DNA of 19,886 nt, taken from the NCBI GenBank assembly GCA_030849805.1, contig JASANZ010001858.1, positions 1-19,886 of the forward strand, written 5' to 3'. Of this stretch, positions 7,615-15,978 are shown in pieces (within the stretch, counting starts at the first letter, position 1; every line of letters begins with the position of its first letter). Origin of the DNA: Sergeia podlipaevii (lineage: Eukaryota; Euglenozoa; Kinetoplastea; Trypanosomatida; Trypanosomatidae). The notes under the pieces were generated by a model. The model had not been told where the DNA came from, made no database searches, and saw only the letters and a program-made list of their open reading frames with translations. The position numbers and the translations under genes are program-made.

Positions 7615-9149
7615 CCTTCAACTAGTCGCAAGTAGAATACCTCCCCCCCCCTCTCTTCTTCCTACAGTGGGGAACACCTTTTCTTTCCCTTTTGAAAATT
7701 TCCTCGGTAATTAGATTAAACGTACATATATATCTCCTTACTCATCTTGTGTGTGTATGTGTGTGCTGAATGTCTAGTCATTGAAATAGTTGGTGAACTG
7801 AATCGTCATTATTGAGAGAAAGGATCTGATTTGGGGATAATGAATTAATAATAACAAAATGAAAAATGTATCTTGTTGAAGTATAATACATGATCACTTT
7901 TTTTTTGCATTTTTATAAGTATTTAGTGTCAGTTGCATTTTTTTTTGTATTTTATGAGGGGGAACAACAGCAGTGGGAAAAATTAAACCTTTTGCTCCCC
8001 CCCCCCCTGACTGCTTTCCCTTTTGCCAGAGAGAAAAAAATATATGTGGGCAGGTTTTTTTTGATGCATTTTATATCACACTACCTATCATTTTTTTTTT
8101 CACGCGTTTGTATGGAATTCGAGAGAAGGCGTAATGAAAAGTAGTACGGTGGATCACATAGTGCTCTGGTTAATAGTTTCAATTGTATGTTTTCCTTTTT
8201 TTTTTTCAAAAGTACATAAGTTAATTAGCAGACCACACAAAAATTGTTGAACTCTCCTTTTTTTTTCAGGGGAACAAATACACATCTGCCCACATTTGCA
8301 CATATTTTTTTTGTGTATTGATGCGGCTTTTTTTTTTTTTTTCAAGTGCATCTGCAGACTCGAAACAGGATCGCTTGCATTGCGTGCTTTAGGATTTCCA
8401 CGCACTTATATTTCTTATCTGCTATCGTCTTTCATGTTTTCAGCCTTTAATTTTTATTTTCCAAATAGAAGAAAGCGCATTGAGGTTTGAGAAATGAAGG
8501 TTTTTATGGAGGTAGCCAGTCCCTTGAAGAGGGTGTGCGTGCTTTTCTTTCTTGCGGTATTCTCTCTATATGTTCCTGTAAAATAACACTTTTGTGAGTA
8601 CTTTCGTTTTTGCAAGTCACATTGGAACTTGACGCACATCTCTCTCTTTCTATTTTCTTATAGAAGCCATACTTCTTTTTATCTTCTTTTTCTTTTGTTT
8701 TTGTGCTTATTTAGTCCTACCTTTATTTTCTTTAGGCGTGAGAACGTCGGTTTCATATCTCAAGCAAGCACTTTTCAAAATCAAGTGTGCTAGTTTCTAT
8801 TTTTAAAAAAGAAATACGCCAGGAAAGACAAAGAAAAGAATTCACTACTCTTTTTTTGTCGACCTTACAGTATTCAGTAACTATTTTTTTGATCGTACGG
8901 CCAGAGCAGCTACATACAGAAAGCTGCACACATCATTGCTGCCCGTCGCATTGCAAATTTCTTATCAGCCTAGTGTATAGTGTGTGTAGTGTGTCACCAT
9001 AGCATAATATATATCGGCAACACTTTTCTTTAACTTTATCTTCATTTGTTACTAAAGACTGAATCTCTCTTTTGCTCCTGTTCTTTTACTTGAGTAAAGA
9101 CAAATCAGAACTCCCTTTAGAGAAGGTGGCAGTCGTCAATAGCGGAAAT

Positions 9150-9204
9150 CCTTCCCTTTCTCCCGTCTTCCCTCCTCCCTCTTCCCCTTTTCTCCAACGA
9201 TAAG
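9150..9204 (+). promoter_or_regulatory. predicted spliced-leader acceptor of the four-TM gene
   Basis: A 45-base, almost pure pyrimidine tract at 9150-9195 is followed by the first AG at 9203-9204. The predicted 5' UTR is 105 nt, ending at the ATG at 9310. Confidence 0.6.
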
Positions 9205-9309
9205 TACACGCACAGTGAGACGCGTGCGGCGTTTTACATAGTCGAAAAAAAAATTGTACATTAAAGGGGGAGAGGATCAACAAAAAGGAAGGTGAAGTCA
9301 GGGAGAAAC

Positions 9310-10374
9310 ATGGGCCTTGCATTGTGCCATTTTTTCCCCAGAGACTTGTTGCTGCGCCTTGCAGTGCTTTTTATCTTGATTGCCTTTATTCTGCAAGCGG
9401 CTGCAATTGGGAGACATAATTCAAAGACGGCCTCGGGCTTTATTACCATCAAGGGAGAAGGAAAGCCCAACATACTCGCTTATGTGGCTGCACATCCTGC
9501 CGTGTATGACGCAGCGCTGTCAGTCAAGCTGTGTAATCCTTCTAGCGCCGTTTTGACCTATCAATGCGCTCAGTTTGCGGAGGCTTTCCACATCGTGAAC
9601 GGCCTGTGCCTTGGCAGCTTCATCACTGCTTTTATTGCCTTTGTTGTCGTGGGGTTTGTTGTAGCTCGTGTTAGCAAAGGGTCCATCTCTATGCTCCGTA
9701 GGATTCTTATCTCCACGTGCCTGCCTTTTTCTCTGCAATGCGCCGCGGTTGGCGTCTTCTTTGCGCGCGTAGTGCCTCATGCGAAGAGAGTGGTCGCGAG
9801 CTCGCTCCCGCCAGACACCAAGTTAGCCTTTCACAGACGGTATGCACCTGACCTCATGATTACTGCAACAGCGCTGCTTGGGGCCGCGTTTGTGATCGCC
9901 GCTATCCGCCTTATTGTCAACTGGTGCGCTATGCGCAGGCTTAAGTCGGCAAAGGTCACGAAGGAGAAGGATGTGCAGCTTATGATGCGGTTGCATCTCG
10001 TGAACGATGACTGGGTCCGCCAGAAGCAGATATTGAGCTCTCATGCGAAGAGTGTTCAGGTGGAGATGCAAATAAAGGAGGAGGCGGGGTCGGTCGAAGA
10101 CAGCGACGATGCCGAGACAGACGATGATGGAAACCAGCACAGGGATGGTGAACACAGCAAGCACAGGCACGGTGGTCGGCATGGAGACCATTCAGATACT
10201 CCGTTTACCTTTAAGATGCAGGGTAGTTATGTAATGGACAGTGAAGTGTCTCATGGCGAAGCACACACTCAGCCGCGTGGCGGTGCATTTAGTGATCCTG
10301 AGTATGGTGCCCATGGCGGCACTGGCGGCACTGGCCATGATGATAGGAGTAGCCACGAGCCTGCAGAACTGTGA
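9310..10374 (+). CDS. four-transmembrane protein with acidic, His-rich cytoplasmic tail
   Basis: A 354-residue protein I do not recognise. TM1 lies at about residues 13-33, followed by a lumenal or extracellular loop of about 60 residues containing Cys75 and Cys86. TM2 is at about 95-120, TM3 at 124-146 and TM4 at 175-200. A polar tail follows: mixed charge to about 255, an acidic stretch (EDSDDAETDDD) near 262-272, six histidines in 18 residues (277, 282, 285, 287, 291, 294), then a Gly/His-rich end. Four TM segments with a two-Cys first loop recall the topology of amastins, but the Cys spacing is 10 instead of 9 and the Trp/Gly of the amastin signature are absent. The tail is also too long. 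The frame stays open upstream to a GTG at 9292, but the first ATG is at 9310, so I start there. The His/acid tail might bind metal. Confidence 0.8.
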   Translation: MGLALCHFFPRDLLLRLAVLFILIAFILQAAAIGRHNSKTASGFITIKGEGKPNILAYVAAHPAVYDAALSVKLCNPSSAVLTYQCAQFAEAFHIVNGLCLGSFITAFIAFVVVGFVVARVSKGSISMLRRILISTCLPFSLQCAAVGVFFARVVPHAKRVVASSLPPDTKLAFHRRYAPDLMITATALLGAAFVIAAIRLIVNWCAMRRLKSAKVTKEKDVQLMMRLHLVNDDWVRQKQILSSHAKSVQVEMQIKEEAGSVEDSDDAETDDDGNQHRDGEHSKHRHGGRHGDHSDTPFTFKMQGSYVMDSEVSHGEAHTQPRGGAFSDPEYGAHGGTGGTGHDDRSSHEPAEL

Positions 10375-11180
10375 CAAAAAAAAAGAGAGAACATGCCGAT
10401 GGAAAAAAGAAAAATGTTTGTGCACAGTTCTTGTCTAATTGTATTCATATTTTGACTTACGGCTTCTTTTTTTCTTTTTTTGCGTCAGCGCAGCGATTAC
10501 TGCACTTTTTTTTTTCTCTCCTCTCTCTCTCTATCATCCTCTATCTCTCTTCTCAAAACAAAGAGGAGGAGATGGGTTTGTTGTGTTGCGTAGACACCTT
10601 CAAAGAGCTTTGCTTCTGTAGAAGCTACATGCCTCCCTCCCACCTCTTTGTAGCTGGCCTATATGTTATAACGACGCGCGTAAAACAACAAAAAAAGGGA
10701 AACATCATTTTAATATTGTCGTCTTCTCATCTACATCCTGGGTATACTATAAACACTATGATTTTCTCTATTCTTTTCTTATGGTTTTTCCTTTTTTTTC
10801 TTCTCTCATTAACATCTTTATATATATATAACTGTGTTCACCCCCCCCCCTCTTCCTTGTTTTCTTTGCGCACTTTTAAAAGGAGAGGTTTCTTTAAAGC
10901 AACCAAAACAACCACAAAAAACAAACGTCAAAAGAAAGATTGTTTCTTTACTCAACTCTTTAAAAAAATTACAAAAAAAAAAGGAAAAAGGAAGGCAACG
11001 TACTTTTCGTGTATCCCCATAGTTTCTATTTAAGTCACACACAAAGAAGAAAATCATATACAAGTGGGGAAGGAGAATCTAGCTGAGGAAGACTTCATAC
11101 AATTTTCTGAGGGAAAAGGAATAAAAGTACGGCACCACTGCGCTCGTACCGAACTTTCCCATTTAGGTACTTACCTAGTA
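10375..11180. other. spacer, no supported gene
   Basis: The 3' region of the four-TM gene. It has an A run just after the stop, a strong CT tract at 10507-10556, TA repeats near 10820, a C run near 10840 and an A/purine-rich stretch at 10870-11000. A 220-codon frame at 10371-11033 begins with GTG and is made of low-complexity Lys, Phe, Leu and Ser runs, so I do not call it. Confidence 0.5.
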
Positions 11181-11211
11181 TATATTTTTGTTCTTTATTG
11201 CTTTATCACAG
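11181..11211 (+). promoter_or_regulatory. predicted spliced-leader acceptor of the RING gene
   Basis: A T-rich tract ends in CTTTATCACAG with AG at 11210-11211. A second candidate, TGTTGCTGCTTCAG, has its AG at 11233-11234. The two would give 5' UTRs of 133 or 110 nt, with no intervening ATG in frame. Confidence 0.5.
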
Positions 11212-11344
11212 GTGCATTTTTGTTGCTGCTTCAGTGCGCGTGTGCCTCTGTCATATATAGCTTCGGCAGGTGCTACTTTGCAATAATTAGGCATTCTTCA
11301 CAACATTATCTATAGTTACTCTACAGTTTGTATATCTATCACAA

Positions 11345-12181
11345 ATGTCCTCTTCGTCACCTGAGTTTTCCTGTGCCATCTGCTTTGATACTGCAGCAGA
11401 GCCGGTTGTGACGCGATGTGGGCATTTATTCTGCTGGGGGTGTCTAGACACGTGGCTCTCACGCCCGCAAGGAGTCCCAGAGTGCCCTGTCTGCAAAGGT
11501 CGCGTTGACGAAAAGACTGCTGGGGATATCATCCCCCTGTATGGCCAAGGAAGGCGCGAGGCGTCTGACACACGCCCACATGCTCCGGGAGAGTCAGGAA
11601 GCAACACCCCGGCTCCTCCGCAGCCACAAACTTCTTCACACGCGCAGTCCCCGCCACAGCAAGGCGAGAGAGGCCAAGGCACAGCACAGCAAGAACCTCA
11701 TCGTAGGCCAGACGCTCCACGTGCCCCTACGCCACCACGTTCGAGCTGGGGCGGCGCAGCGAGCCGGCGTCGCAACGGACTGTCACTTTCTTTTGGCAGT
11801 GGCTGCTTCATCTTTGGTGGGTTTGATCCGATGCTTACTATTATGCTGATCGCAATCTGGGCTTTCTACAACTTTGCGCCATGGAGGGAGTGTGTGGCGT
11901 GGGGGCGTGACATGTTTAACCGAGACTGGGCCCCAGCTGGCCAGCAACAGCAACAAGCACCGCCACCCCCTTCATCACAGCAACAGCGGCAGCAGCGGGC
12001 TGCCGATTCTACCTCCCCCTCCTCGGCATCTGCGGAAACCACTCATGGAAACGCTGGAGCTACAGGAGCGGCTCCACACGACCAGCAGTACCGCCGTGCT
12101 GCTACCGCTTACGCAGATATGATGATACGGTGGGTGGGTATCGCAGCGTTCCTTATGATTGCTTTGCCACTTTTATTTTAG
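11345..12181 (+). CDS. RNF5/RNF185-like membrane-anchored RING E3 ubiquitin ligase
   Basis: A 278-residue protein with a C3HC4 RING finger at the extreme N-terminus: Cys10, Cys13, Cys25, His27, Cys30, Cys33, Cys47, Cys50. Trp37 follows in the position typical of E2-binding RINGs. The C-terminal half has two hydrophobic segments, at about 163-180 (after a SFGSGCFIFGGF stretch) and 259-278. This order (N-terminal RING, Phe/Gly-rich stretch, two C-terminal membrane segments) matches RNF5/RNF185 and plant RMA ligases, which sit in the ER membrane and act in ER-associated degradation. The family is usually 180-190 residues. The extra length is a Pro/Gln/Ser-rich linker at about 70-145 and a Gln-rich stretch at about 197-220 between the two membrane segments. 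ER location and role in degradation are inferred from the family. Another membrane RING such as a peroxin is less likely given the motif position. Confidence 0.85.
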   Translation: MSSSSPEFSCAICFDTAAEPVVTRCGHLFCWGCLDTWLSRPQGVPECPVCKGRVDEKTAGDIIPLYGQGRREASDTRPHAPGESGSNTPAPPQPQTSSHAQSPPQQGERGQGTAQQEPHRRPDAPRAPTPPRSSWGGAASRRRNGLSLSFGSGCFIFGGFDPMLTIMLIAIWAFYNFAPWRECVAWGRDMFNRDWAPAGQQQQQAPPPPSSQQQRQQRAADSTSPSSASAETTHGNAGATGAAPHDQQYRRAATAYADMMIRWVGIAAFLMIALPLLF

Positions 12182-12226
12182 ATGCGAAGAAGAGGTGTGC
12201 GCATATATGTTTCCTTTACTGCTACT

Positions 12227-12272
12227 CTGACTCTCTTTCTCTGACTCTCTCTTTCTCTGACTCTCTCTTTCT
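12227..12272 (+). repeat. CT-rich tandem repeat, about three units
   Basis: One 14-base unit (CTGACTCTCTTTCT) is followed by two identical 16-base units (CTGACTCTCTCTTTCT). The array then continues as plain CT repeat. It forms part of a polypyrimidine stretch about 45 bases after the RING stop codon and could help define that gene's 3' end. Confidence 0.75.
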
Positions 12273-12423
12273 CTCTCTCGCTGTCTCCCTATCCTTTTGT
12301 TTTCTCCAACGCTTTCTGTGTGGCAAACCACAAAGGGAGGGGAGGAGGAGAGAAAAAGCGAGTGGGACTGAGCGAGACACTGCAACACGACGAACGTTCT
12401 TTACGAGGAAACGATACTCTGAT

Positions 12424-12444
12424 ATTATTATTATTATTATTATT
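12424..12444. repeat. (ATT)n microsatellite
   Basis: Seven triplet units of ATT in the spacer between the RING gene and the ribosomal protein gene. Confidence 0.8.
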
Positions 12445-12875
12445 GTATCTGAGGTAGTTTATCGCCGCGCACAATCTGCACGATGGAGAGGCGTATGATG
12501 ATCTACCATTATATTTTAAACTATTGCTGCTACTAGGTACATTATATTTGTGTGTTGGTTTCTGCACACTCAAAGAAAAGAGGGAAAACGAAAAGCAAAG
12601 AAGATTTTGTCATGAAATGAACTGTGTTGGGCTTTTTTACACAATTAGAGGGGGAGAGACGTACGTGAAGTATTCTTATTCTTGTACCAACTTTTTTTTC
12701 CTTCACACACACACAAAAAAAGGTAAAATAATAAAAAGAAAGCAGTTTGTATTAGTCAAGTTGGCGTACATGGCGTACATTGCGGAAGTTGTGTATCACA
12801 TTGCATTTGTAGACATGGTGATTGCGTTATCGTGAACGAGGAAAAAAATCTTCACTATTTGATATTGACTGTGAT

Positions 12876-12933
12876 GCTTTTTATTTGTCTTTCTCTTTCT
12901 TTTTATCTTCATAACATATATATACACATTCAG
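12876..12933 (+). promoter_or_regulatory. predicted spliced-leader acceptor of the L37a gene
   Basis: The tract TTTTTATTTGTCTTTCTC and following T/C bases to 12910 is followed by the first AG at 12932-12933 (CATTCAG). The predicted 5' UTR is only 15 nt, short as expected for a ribosomal protein mRNA. Confidence 0.6.
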
Positions 12934-12948
12934 ACATCTCGTAGGAAA

Positions 12949-13227
12949 ATGTCCAAGCGTACCGTCAAGATGGGCGTCATGGGCCGCTACGGCGCCCGCT
13001 ACGGTGCCAACGGCCGCAAGCGCGCCAAGAAGCTTGAGGTCTCCCAGCACGCCAGGCACTTCTGCTCCTTCTGCGGTAAGTTCGCCTTCCGCCGTAAGGC
13101 TGTAGGCATCTGGCGCTGCGACGGCTGCAGCAAGACCGTTGCTGGTGGCGCTTACACTCTGAGCACCCCTAACAACAGCACTGTCCGCTCCACCGTACGC
13201 CGCCTTCGCGAGCTCTCGAAGAACTAA
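12949..13227 (+). CDS. RPL37A: 60S ribosomal protein L37a (eL43)
   Basis: A 92-residue protein, the same length as human and yeast eL43. It starts [19 protein letters not shown], a clear match to the conserved N-terminus. The zinc ribbon is intact: Cys39, Cys42, Cys57, Cys60 in CSFC and CDGC, with the conserved [10 protein letters not shown] between. KTVAGGAYT follows at 62-70. It binds rRNA in the large subunit. An upstream in-frame extension beginning with GTG at 12832 crosses the splice-acceptor region and is not part of the protein. Codons end overwhelmingly in C or G, more than in neighbouring genes, as expected of a very highly expressed gene under translational selection. Confidence 0.98.
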   Translation: MSKRTVKMGVMGRYGARYGANGRKRAKKLEVSQHARHFCSFCGKFAFRRKAVGIWRCDGCSKTVAGGAYTLSTPNNSTVRSTVRRLRELSKN

Positions 13228-13802
13228 AGATGAAAGCGTAAGAGAGATATTTTTTTTCCTCTCCCTCTTGCCTTCATTTTTTTTTTTCCACGTTTCTTTA
13301 CCTTGCTTTTGATGACGATCTGGAGATGTCAGGAATGCTCTTGATCTTGTGGGGTTTGGGGGAAAGAGGTGAAAAGTAGAGCAAGACGCATTTGCTTCTT
13401 TTTTTTCCATCTCTCTTCTTTTCAGTTCTCCCTGAGAGAAGGATTATTCTTATTTTCTTTTCTTTATAATTTCTACCCAACTAATTTTTTTTTTTTTGTA
13501 TTTGCACATTGTCATGTCGTATTTTCTTTTTTCCTTCTCTTTGTTGGGCTCTTGAATGATAAGGGAGGGAGAAGTAATGGAATGGGGCGGGTACTGTAGC
13601 TGCTCTAGTTCATCTTTCACCACTCCTTCTTTATTTAAAACAAAACTTTGAATGTCAGTTACTCGTTTTTTTTTTTCTGCTTCTCCGCTGTGCCCATTTC
13701 TTCATTTTTTGTATTGCCGTGTAGCACGTTCATTTAGATTGCTGAATAGGATAGCATAGCTTACACATTTTTTTTTATCGTTGTTTGTGTACATACGTGT
13801 AA
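13228..13802. other. spacer, no supported gene
   Basis: The 3' region of the L37a gene, T-rich with several pure T runs. Reading frames found here are short and low-complexity. No RNA gene was recognised. Confidence 0.5.
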
Positions 13803-13819
13803 TTTTTTTTCTTTTTTAG
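13803..13819 (+). promoter_or_regulatory. predicted spliced-leader acceptor of the helical protein gene
   Basis: Two T runs separated by one C lead directly into AG at 13818-13819. The predicted 5' UTR is 61 nt before the ATG at 13881. Confidence 0.6.
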
Positions 13820-13880
13820 TTCATTAGATATTTTATTGTTGTTGTTATTATTGTTACTTAGAGGCTTATAGGCAATCAAC

Positions 13881-15293
13881 ATGTCTAGCAACACGATTTC
13901 TTCCACATACCAAGCGCTTCAGCAGTCATTTAATGAGGTGAAGGCGCAGTCTGGCGGTCCTAACTCTCGCTCCAAGTGCATCGAGCTGCACAAGAAACTC
14001 CAGGACGTCCAGCGGCTGCACCACCTTGACGGCAACGAGGATCTCGAAAAGAGACAACGCGATGCAGATGTGGAAGAGGCAGCCGTGCGTGGACTGGAGG
14101 CAGAGCTTCGTGAGCTTCAAGACGCAGCAACAGCAGCAACTACGGCTGCTCAACCATCTGCTACAGCCCTGAAGAGTCCATTCGTCTCCTTTTGTGCTCA
14201 GCTCACAGAGCTTCGCGCGCACTTGGTACTGTCACGCACGATTTTTAAGTCTGTGCTAGCGAAGAGCCTTGAGGACGTACGTGAAGAGAAGGTGTGCGCC
14301 GCGGATCTGCGTTTCTGCGACCCAGTTGTATGGAAAGCCAAGGAACGGTTTCTCGTGAAGACGCTGGCGGAGCTGTCAGGGCGAGTCGACTCGCTACCAG
14401 TACAGTTGGGCCTAGAGCCAGAGAAAGGGCTGTTGGAGGAGGTGCAGCGGCTAGCCATCGCTACCGCCAACCACGTCTCGCGGGCAGCGGATATGCGCAC
14501 GGACCGTGATGAGGAGCTCAAGTTGTTCTTTGAGCAATGCAACAAGCTCACCGGATGGTGCCGCCAGCAACTTGTCAACCTGGATGCGATGGAAGAGCCG
14601 GACCATATCCAGGAGTACAGCGCAACCCTGGTGGAGAACTACAGCGCCATGTCTCACAACTTCTCCGTCCTGCTTGAGAGCGTGAAGGAGTATGTGCGAG
14701 CTAACAACGTCTCTGTGCGCCGTGCGCTGCTCGAGGCGGATGAGTTATGGTTTTATCTTCAGATTTCCACTCTTGAGCGACTCTCGCAGACTCTCTATGA
14801 GATCCACCCGACCTCACCGGTAGAAAATGAGACAACGACCTACTCTACATACCCGGAACGAGTGGCTACTTTTATTGCGGATGCCAAGGCGTATCTGCAA
14901 AGCAGCGCGTCCTCCTCGACCTTGTCTTCCAACACGGAGGCGAGTGCAGTGCTCGCAGATTGCGAGGAGGTTGCCTCCCTTGTCCGCGAGTGCAGCGATC
15001 TACCTGCAGAGACAAGACGTTTTGCTTCCCGCGCACGCGCGGGCCGTGCTGGCTATCAGTGCCTCCGCGATGCTGTGCTCACTCGTCTAACCTTCATCAC
15101 ATCGGCAAGTGACACTGTGGTCGCCTCTAAGCAGCGCCAGGATGAGTTTGAGACGTGCGTGAGGGATCTGAAGCTATGGGCCTCTGAGGTGTCGCGCGGG
15201 GACTCATGGAGGGATATCTATTCCAAGATTGTAGAGGTGAAGCGGATGATAAAGCAAGAGCAGCAAGCCTTAGATGCACGCTCTCAGCGGTAA
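13881..15293 (+). CDS. conserved-looking alpha-helical protein of unknown function
   Basis: A 470-residue soluble protein with no family I recognise. There is no signal peptide or membrane segment. Residues of about 33-80 form a charged heptad-like helix rich in Glu, Arg and Leu, followed by an Ala/Thr linker near 81-97. The rest is a series of amphipathic helices with scattered tryptophans (in PVVWKAKERF, LTGWCRQQL, ADELWFYLQ, LKLWASEV and SWRDIY), a pattern reminiscent of spectrin-like helical bundles, though that is only an impression. A Ser/Thr-rich break lies near 341-355. GC-rich codons and a clean start behind a pyrimidine tract make it a solid gene. It sits next to a flagellar gene, but position says little about function in kinetoplastid arrays. 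A cytoskeletal or flagellar role is possible and unproven. Confidence 0.88.
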   Translation: MSSNTISSTYQALQQSFNEVKAQSGGPNSRSKCIELHKKLQDVQRLHHLDGNEDLEKRQRDADVEEAAVRGLEAELRELQDAATAATTAAQPSATALKSPFVSFCAQLTELRAHLVLSRTIFKSVLAKSLEDVREEKVCAADLRFCDPVVWKAKERFLVKTLAELSGRVDSLPVQLGLEPEKGLLEEVQRLAIATANHVSRAADMRTDRDEELKLFFEQCNKLTGWCRQQLVNLDAMEEPDHIQEYSATLVENYSAMSHNFSVLLESVKEYVRANNVSVRRALLEADELWFYLQISTLERLSQTLYEIHPTSPVENETTTYSTYPERVATFIADAKAYLQSSASSSTLSSNTEASAVLADCEEVASLVRECSDLPAETRRFASRARAGRAGYQCLRDAVLTRLTFITSASDTVVASKQRQDEFETCVRDLKLWASEVSRGDSWRDIYSKIVEVKRMIKQEQQALDARSQR

Positions 15294-15313
15294 GAAAGAG
15301 GGGGGGGGAAAGA

Positions 15314-15334
15314 AAAATGGAAATCGACCATTTT
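15314..15334 (+). other. hairpin just after the helical protein gene
   Basis: AAAATGG (15314-15320) pairs with CCATTTT (15328-15334) around the loop AAATCGA. With one bulged A the stem extends by about three more pairs. It lies 20 bases after the stop codon, next to the nine-G run. Confidence 0.35.
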
Positions 15335-15472
15335 CTTCTTCAACTATTCAATATGCATATGTTTGTTCGATACAGTAATTGTTGGTGATGGGCTGCTTGT
15401 GCGCTTTGTGTTGTTTTACTGTTTACATTTTTTTTTTTTTCAGCATTGTACTTTTTGTATCTTTGTTTATTT

Positions 15473-15490
15473 AGAGAGAGAGAGAGAGAA
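15473..15490. repeat. (GA)n microsatellite
   Basis: About eight to nine AG units in the spacer before the DRC4 gene. Confidence 0.8.
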
Positions 15491-15630
15491 AGACTTTTCA
15501 AAAAAAGAAAAATCCATAAAAGCGCCTGTGAGTATTGAAAGAGTGCACCTGTTTTGGCCTTTCATCTCCCTTCCTGGTGCTCTTGGTGTCTGCTTTTTTT
15601 TTTTCTTTGCTGTTATGCCTTATTACTTCT

Positions 15631-15663
15631 ATTATTATTATTATTATTATTATCATTATTATT
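15631..15663. repeat. (ATT)n microsatellite with one interruption
   Basis: ATT triplets with a single C interruption near 15653, in the spacer before the DRC4 gene. Confidence 0.8.
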
Positions 15664-15931
15664 TCCTCTTGATGTCATCATGTGCGTATCTAGCTGATCT
15701 AAGGTGGTCACATAGAGTGCGTAGTTTACTTTGGACGTATCCAGTGTGTGCGCGTGCACCCCCGGTGGCATATCTTTTCCCTCCCTCTTCGTGTCCTTGT
15801 GGATAGGAAGAAGGCGTGTTGTTGCGTATAAATACATATATATATAGTTGTAGGTGATCTTTTTACAAACACATATCAGCAAGCCAGCGCACATTACTAT
15901 TTGCTTGTCATTTATTAGATATAAATATATA

Positions 15932-15946
15932 CTTTTCTGTCTTCAG
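15932..15946 (+). promoter_or_regulatory. predicted spliced-leader acceptor of the DRC4 gene
   Basis: CTTTTCTGTCTTCAG ends with AG at 15945-15946. The reading frame is open upstream of the ATG as far as a GTG at this site, but a transcript spliced here begins at 15947, so the ATG at 15979 is the first usable start (32-nt 5' UTR). Confidence 0.65.
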
Positions 15947-15978
15947 TGCCTGTAGTTCCTCAACAAGAAAAAAAGAAG

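Larger units (their letters stand above)
6781..9149. other. 2.4 kb spacer, probable long 3' UTR of transporter copy 2
   Basis: No convincing gene. It contains an excellent splice-acceptor-like tract ending at 6970-6971 without a clear gene after it, an imperfect hairpin region at 7573-7614, a purine-rich stretch at about 7420-7570, C runs near 7642 and 7998, and many T runs. Reading frames found here are short and consist of Phe, Leu and Lys runs from homopolymers. Confidence 0.5.
12182..12875. other. spacer, no supported gene
   Basis: The 3' region of the RING gene. It starts with a long CT-rich stretch containing a tandem repeat (12227-12272), then an ATT microsatellite and T-rich sequence. 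A 204-codon frame on the opposite strand covers the ribosomal gene and is a shadow. Confidence 0.5.
15294..15931. other. spacer, no supported gene
   Basis: The 3' region of the helical protein gene. It has a nine-G run at 15300-15308 directly after the stop, a hairpin at 15314-15334, GA and ATT microsatellites and several T runs. A 147-codon frame at 15363-15806 does not begin with a supported start and is Phe/Tyr-rich from repeats. Confidence 0.5.

Noticed and set aside
9292..9309. N-terminal extension of the four-TM protein by six residues
   Set aside because: The extension begins at GTG. The first ATG in the frame after the predicted splice acceptor is at 9310.
9310..10374. Calling the four-TM protein an amastin
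   Set aside because: The Cys spacing and key signature residues do not match and the tail is far longer than in amastins. Only the topology is similar.
10371..11033. A 220-codon + strand frame beginning at the stop codon of the four-TM gene
   Set aside because: It begins with GTG, is in a different frame from the gene before it, and consists of Lys, Phe, Leu and Ser runs produced by homopolymers and CT repeats. No domain is visible.
12494..12600. Possible C/D-box small nucleolar RNA (ATGATGA near 12495)
   Set aside because: No CTGA D box follows at a suitable distance and no terminal stem is visible. One C-box match is expected by chance.
12832..12948. N-terminal extension of ribosomal protein L37a
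   Set aside because: It begins with GTG and runs through the polypyrimidine tract and acceptor. eL43 has its conserved start at the ATG at 12949 and its standard length of 92 residues.
12796..13410. A 204-codon frame on the - strand over the L37a gene
   Set aside because: It is the antisense shadow of a strongly codon-biased ribosomal gene, with no family resemblance and no acceptor on that strand.
15363..15806. A 147-codon frame before DRC4
   Set aside because: It is built from T runs and an ATT repeat that encodes a Tyr run, with no family match and no suitable splice acceptor close to its start.
15946..15978. N-terminal extension of DRC4 by eleven residues
   Set aside because: The extension begins at a GTG that includes the G of the predicted splice acceptor AG, so a spliced mRNA would not contain it.
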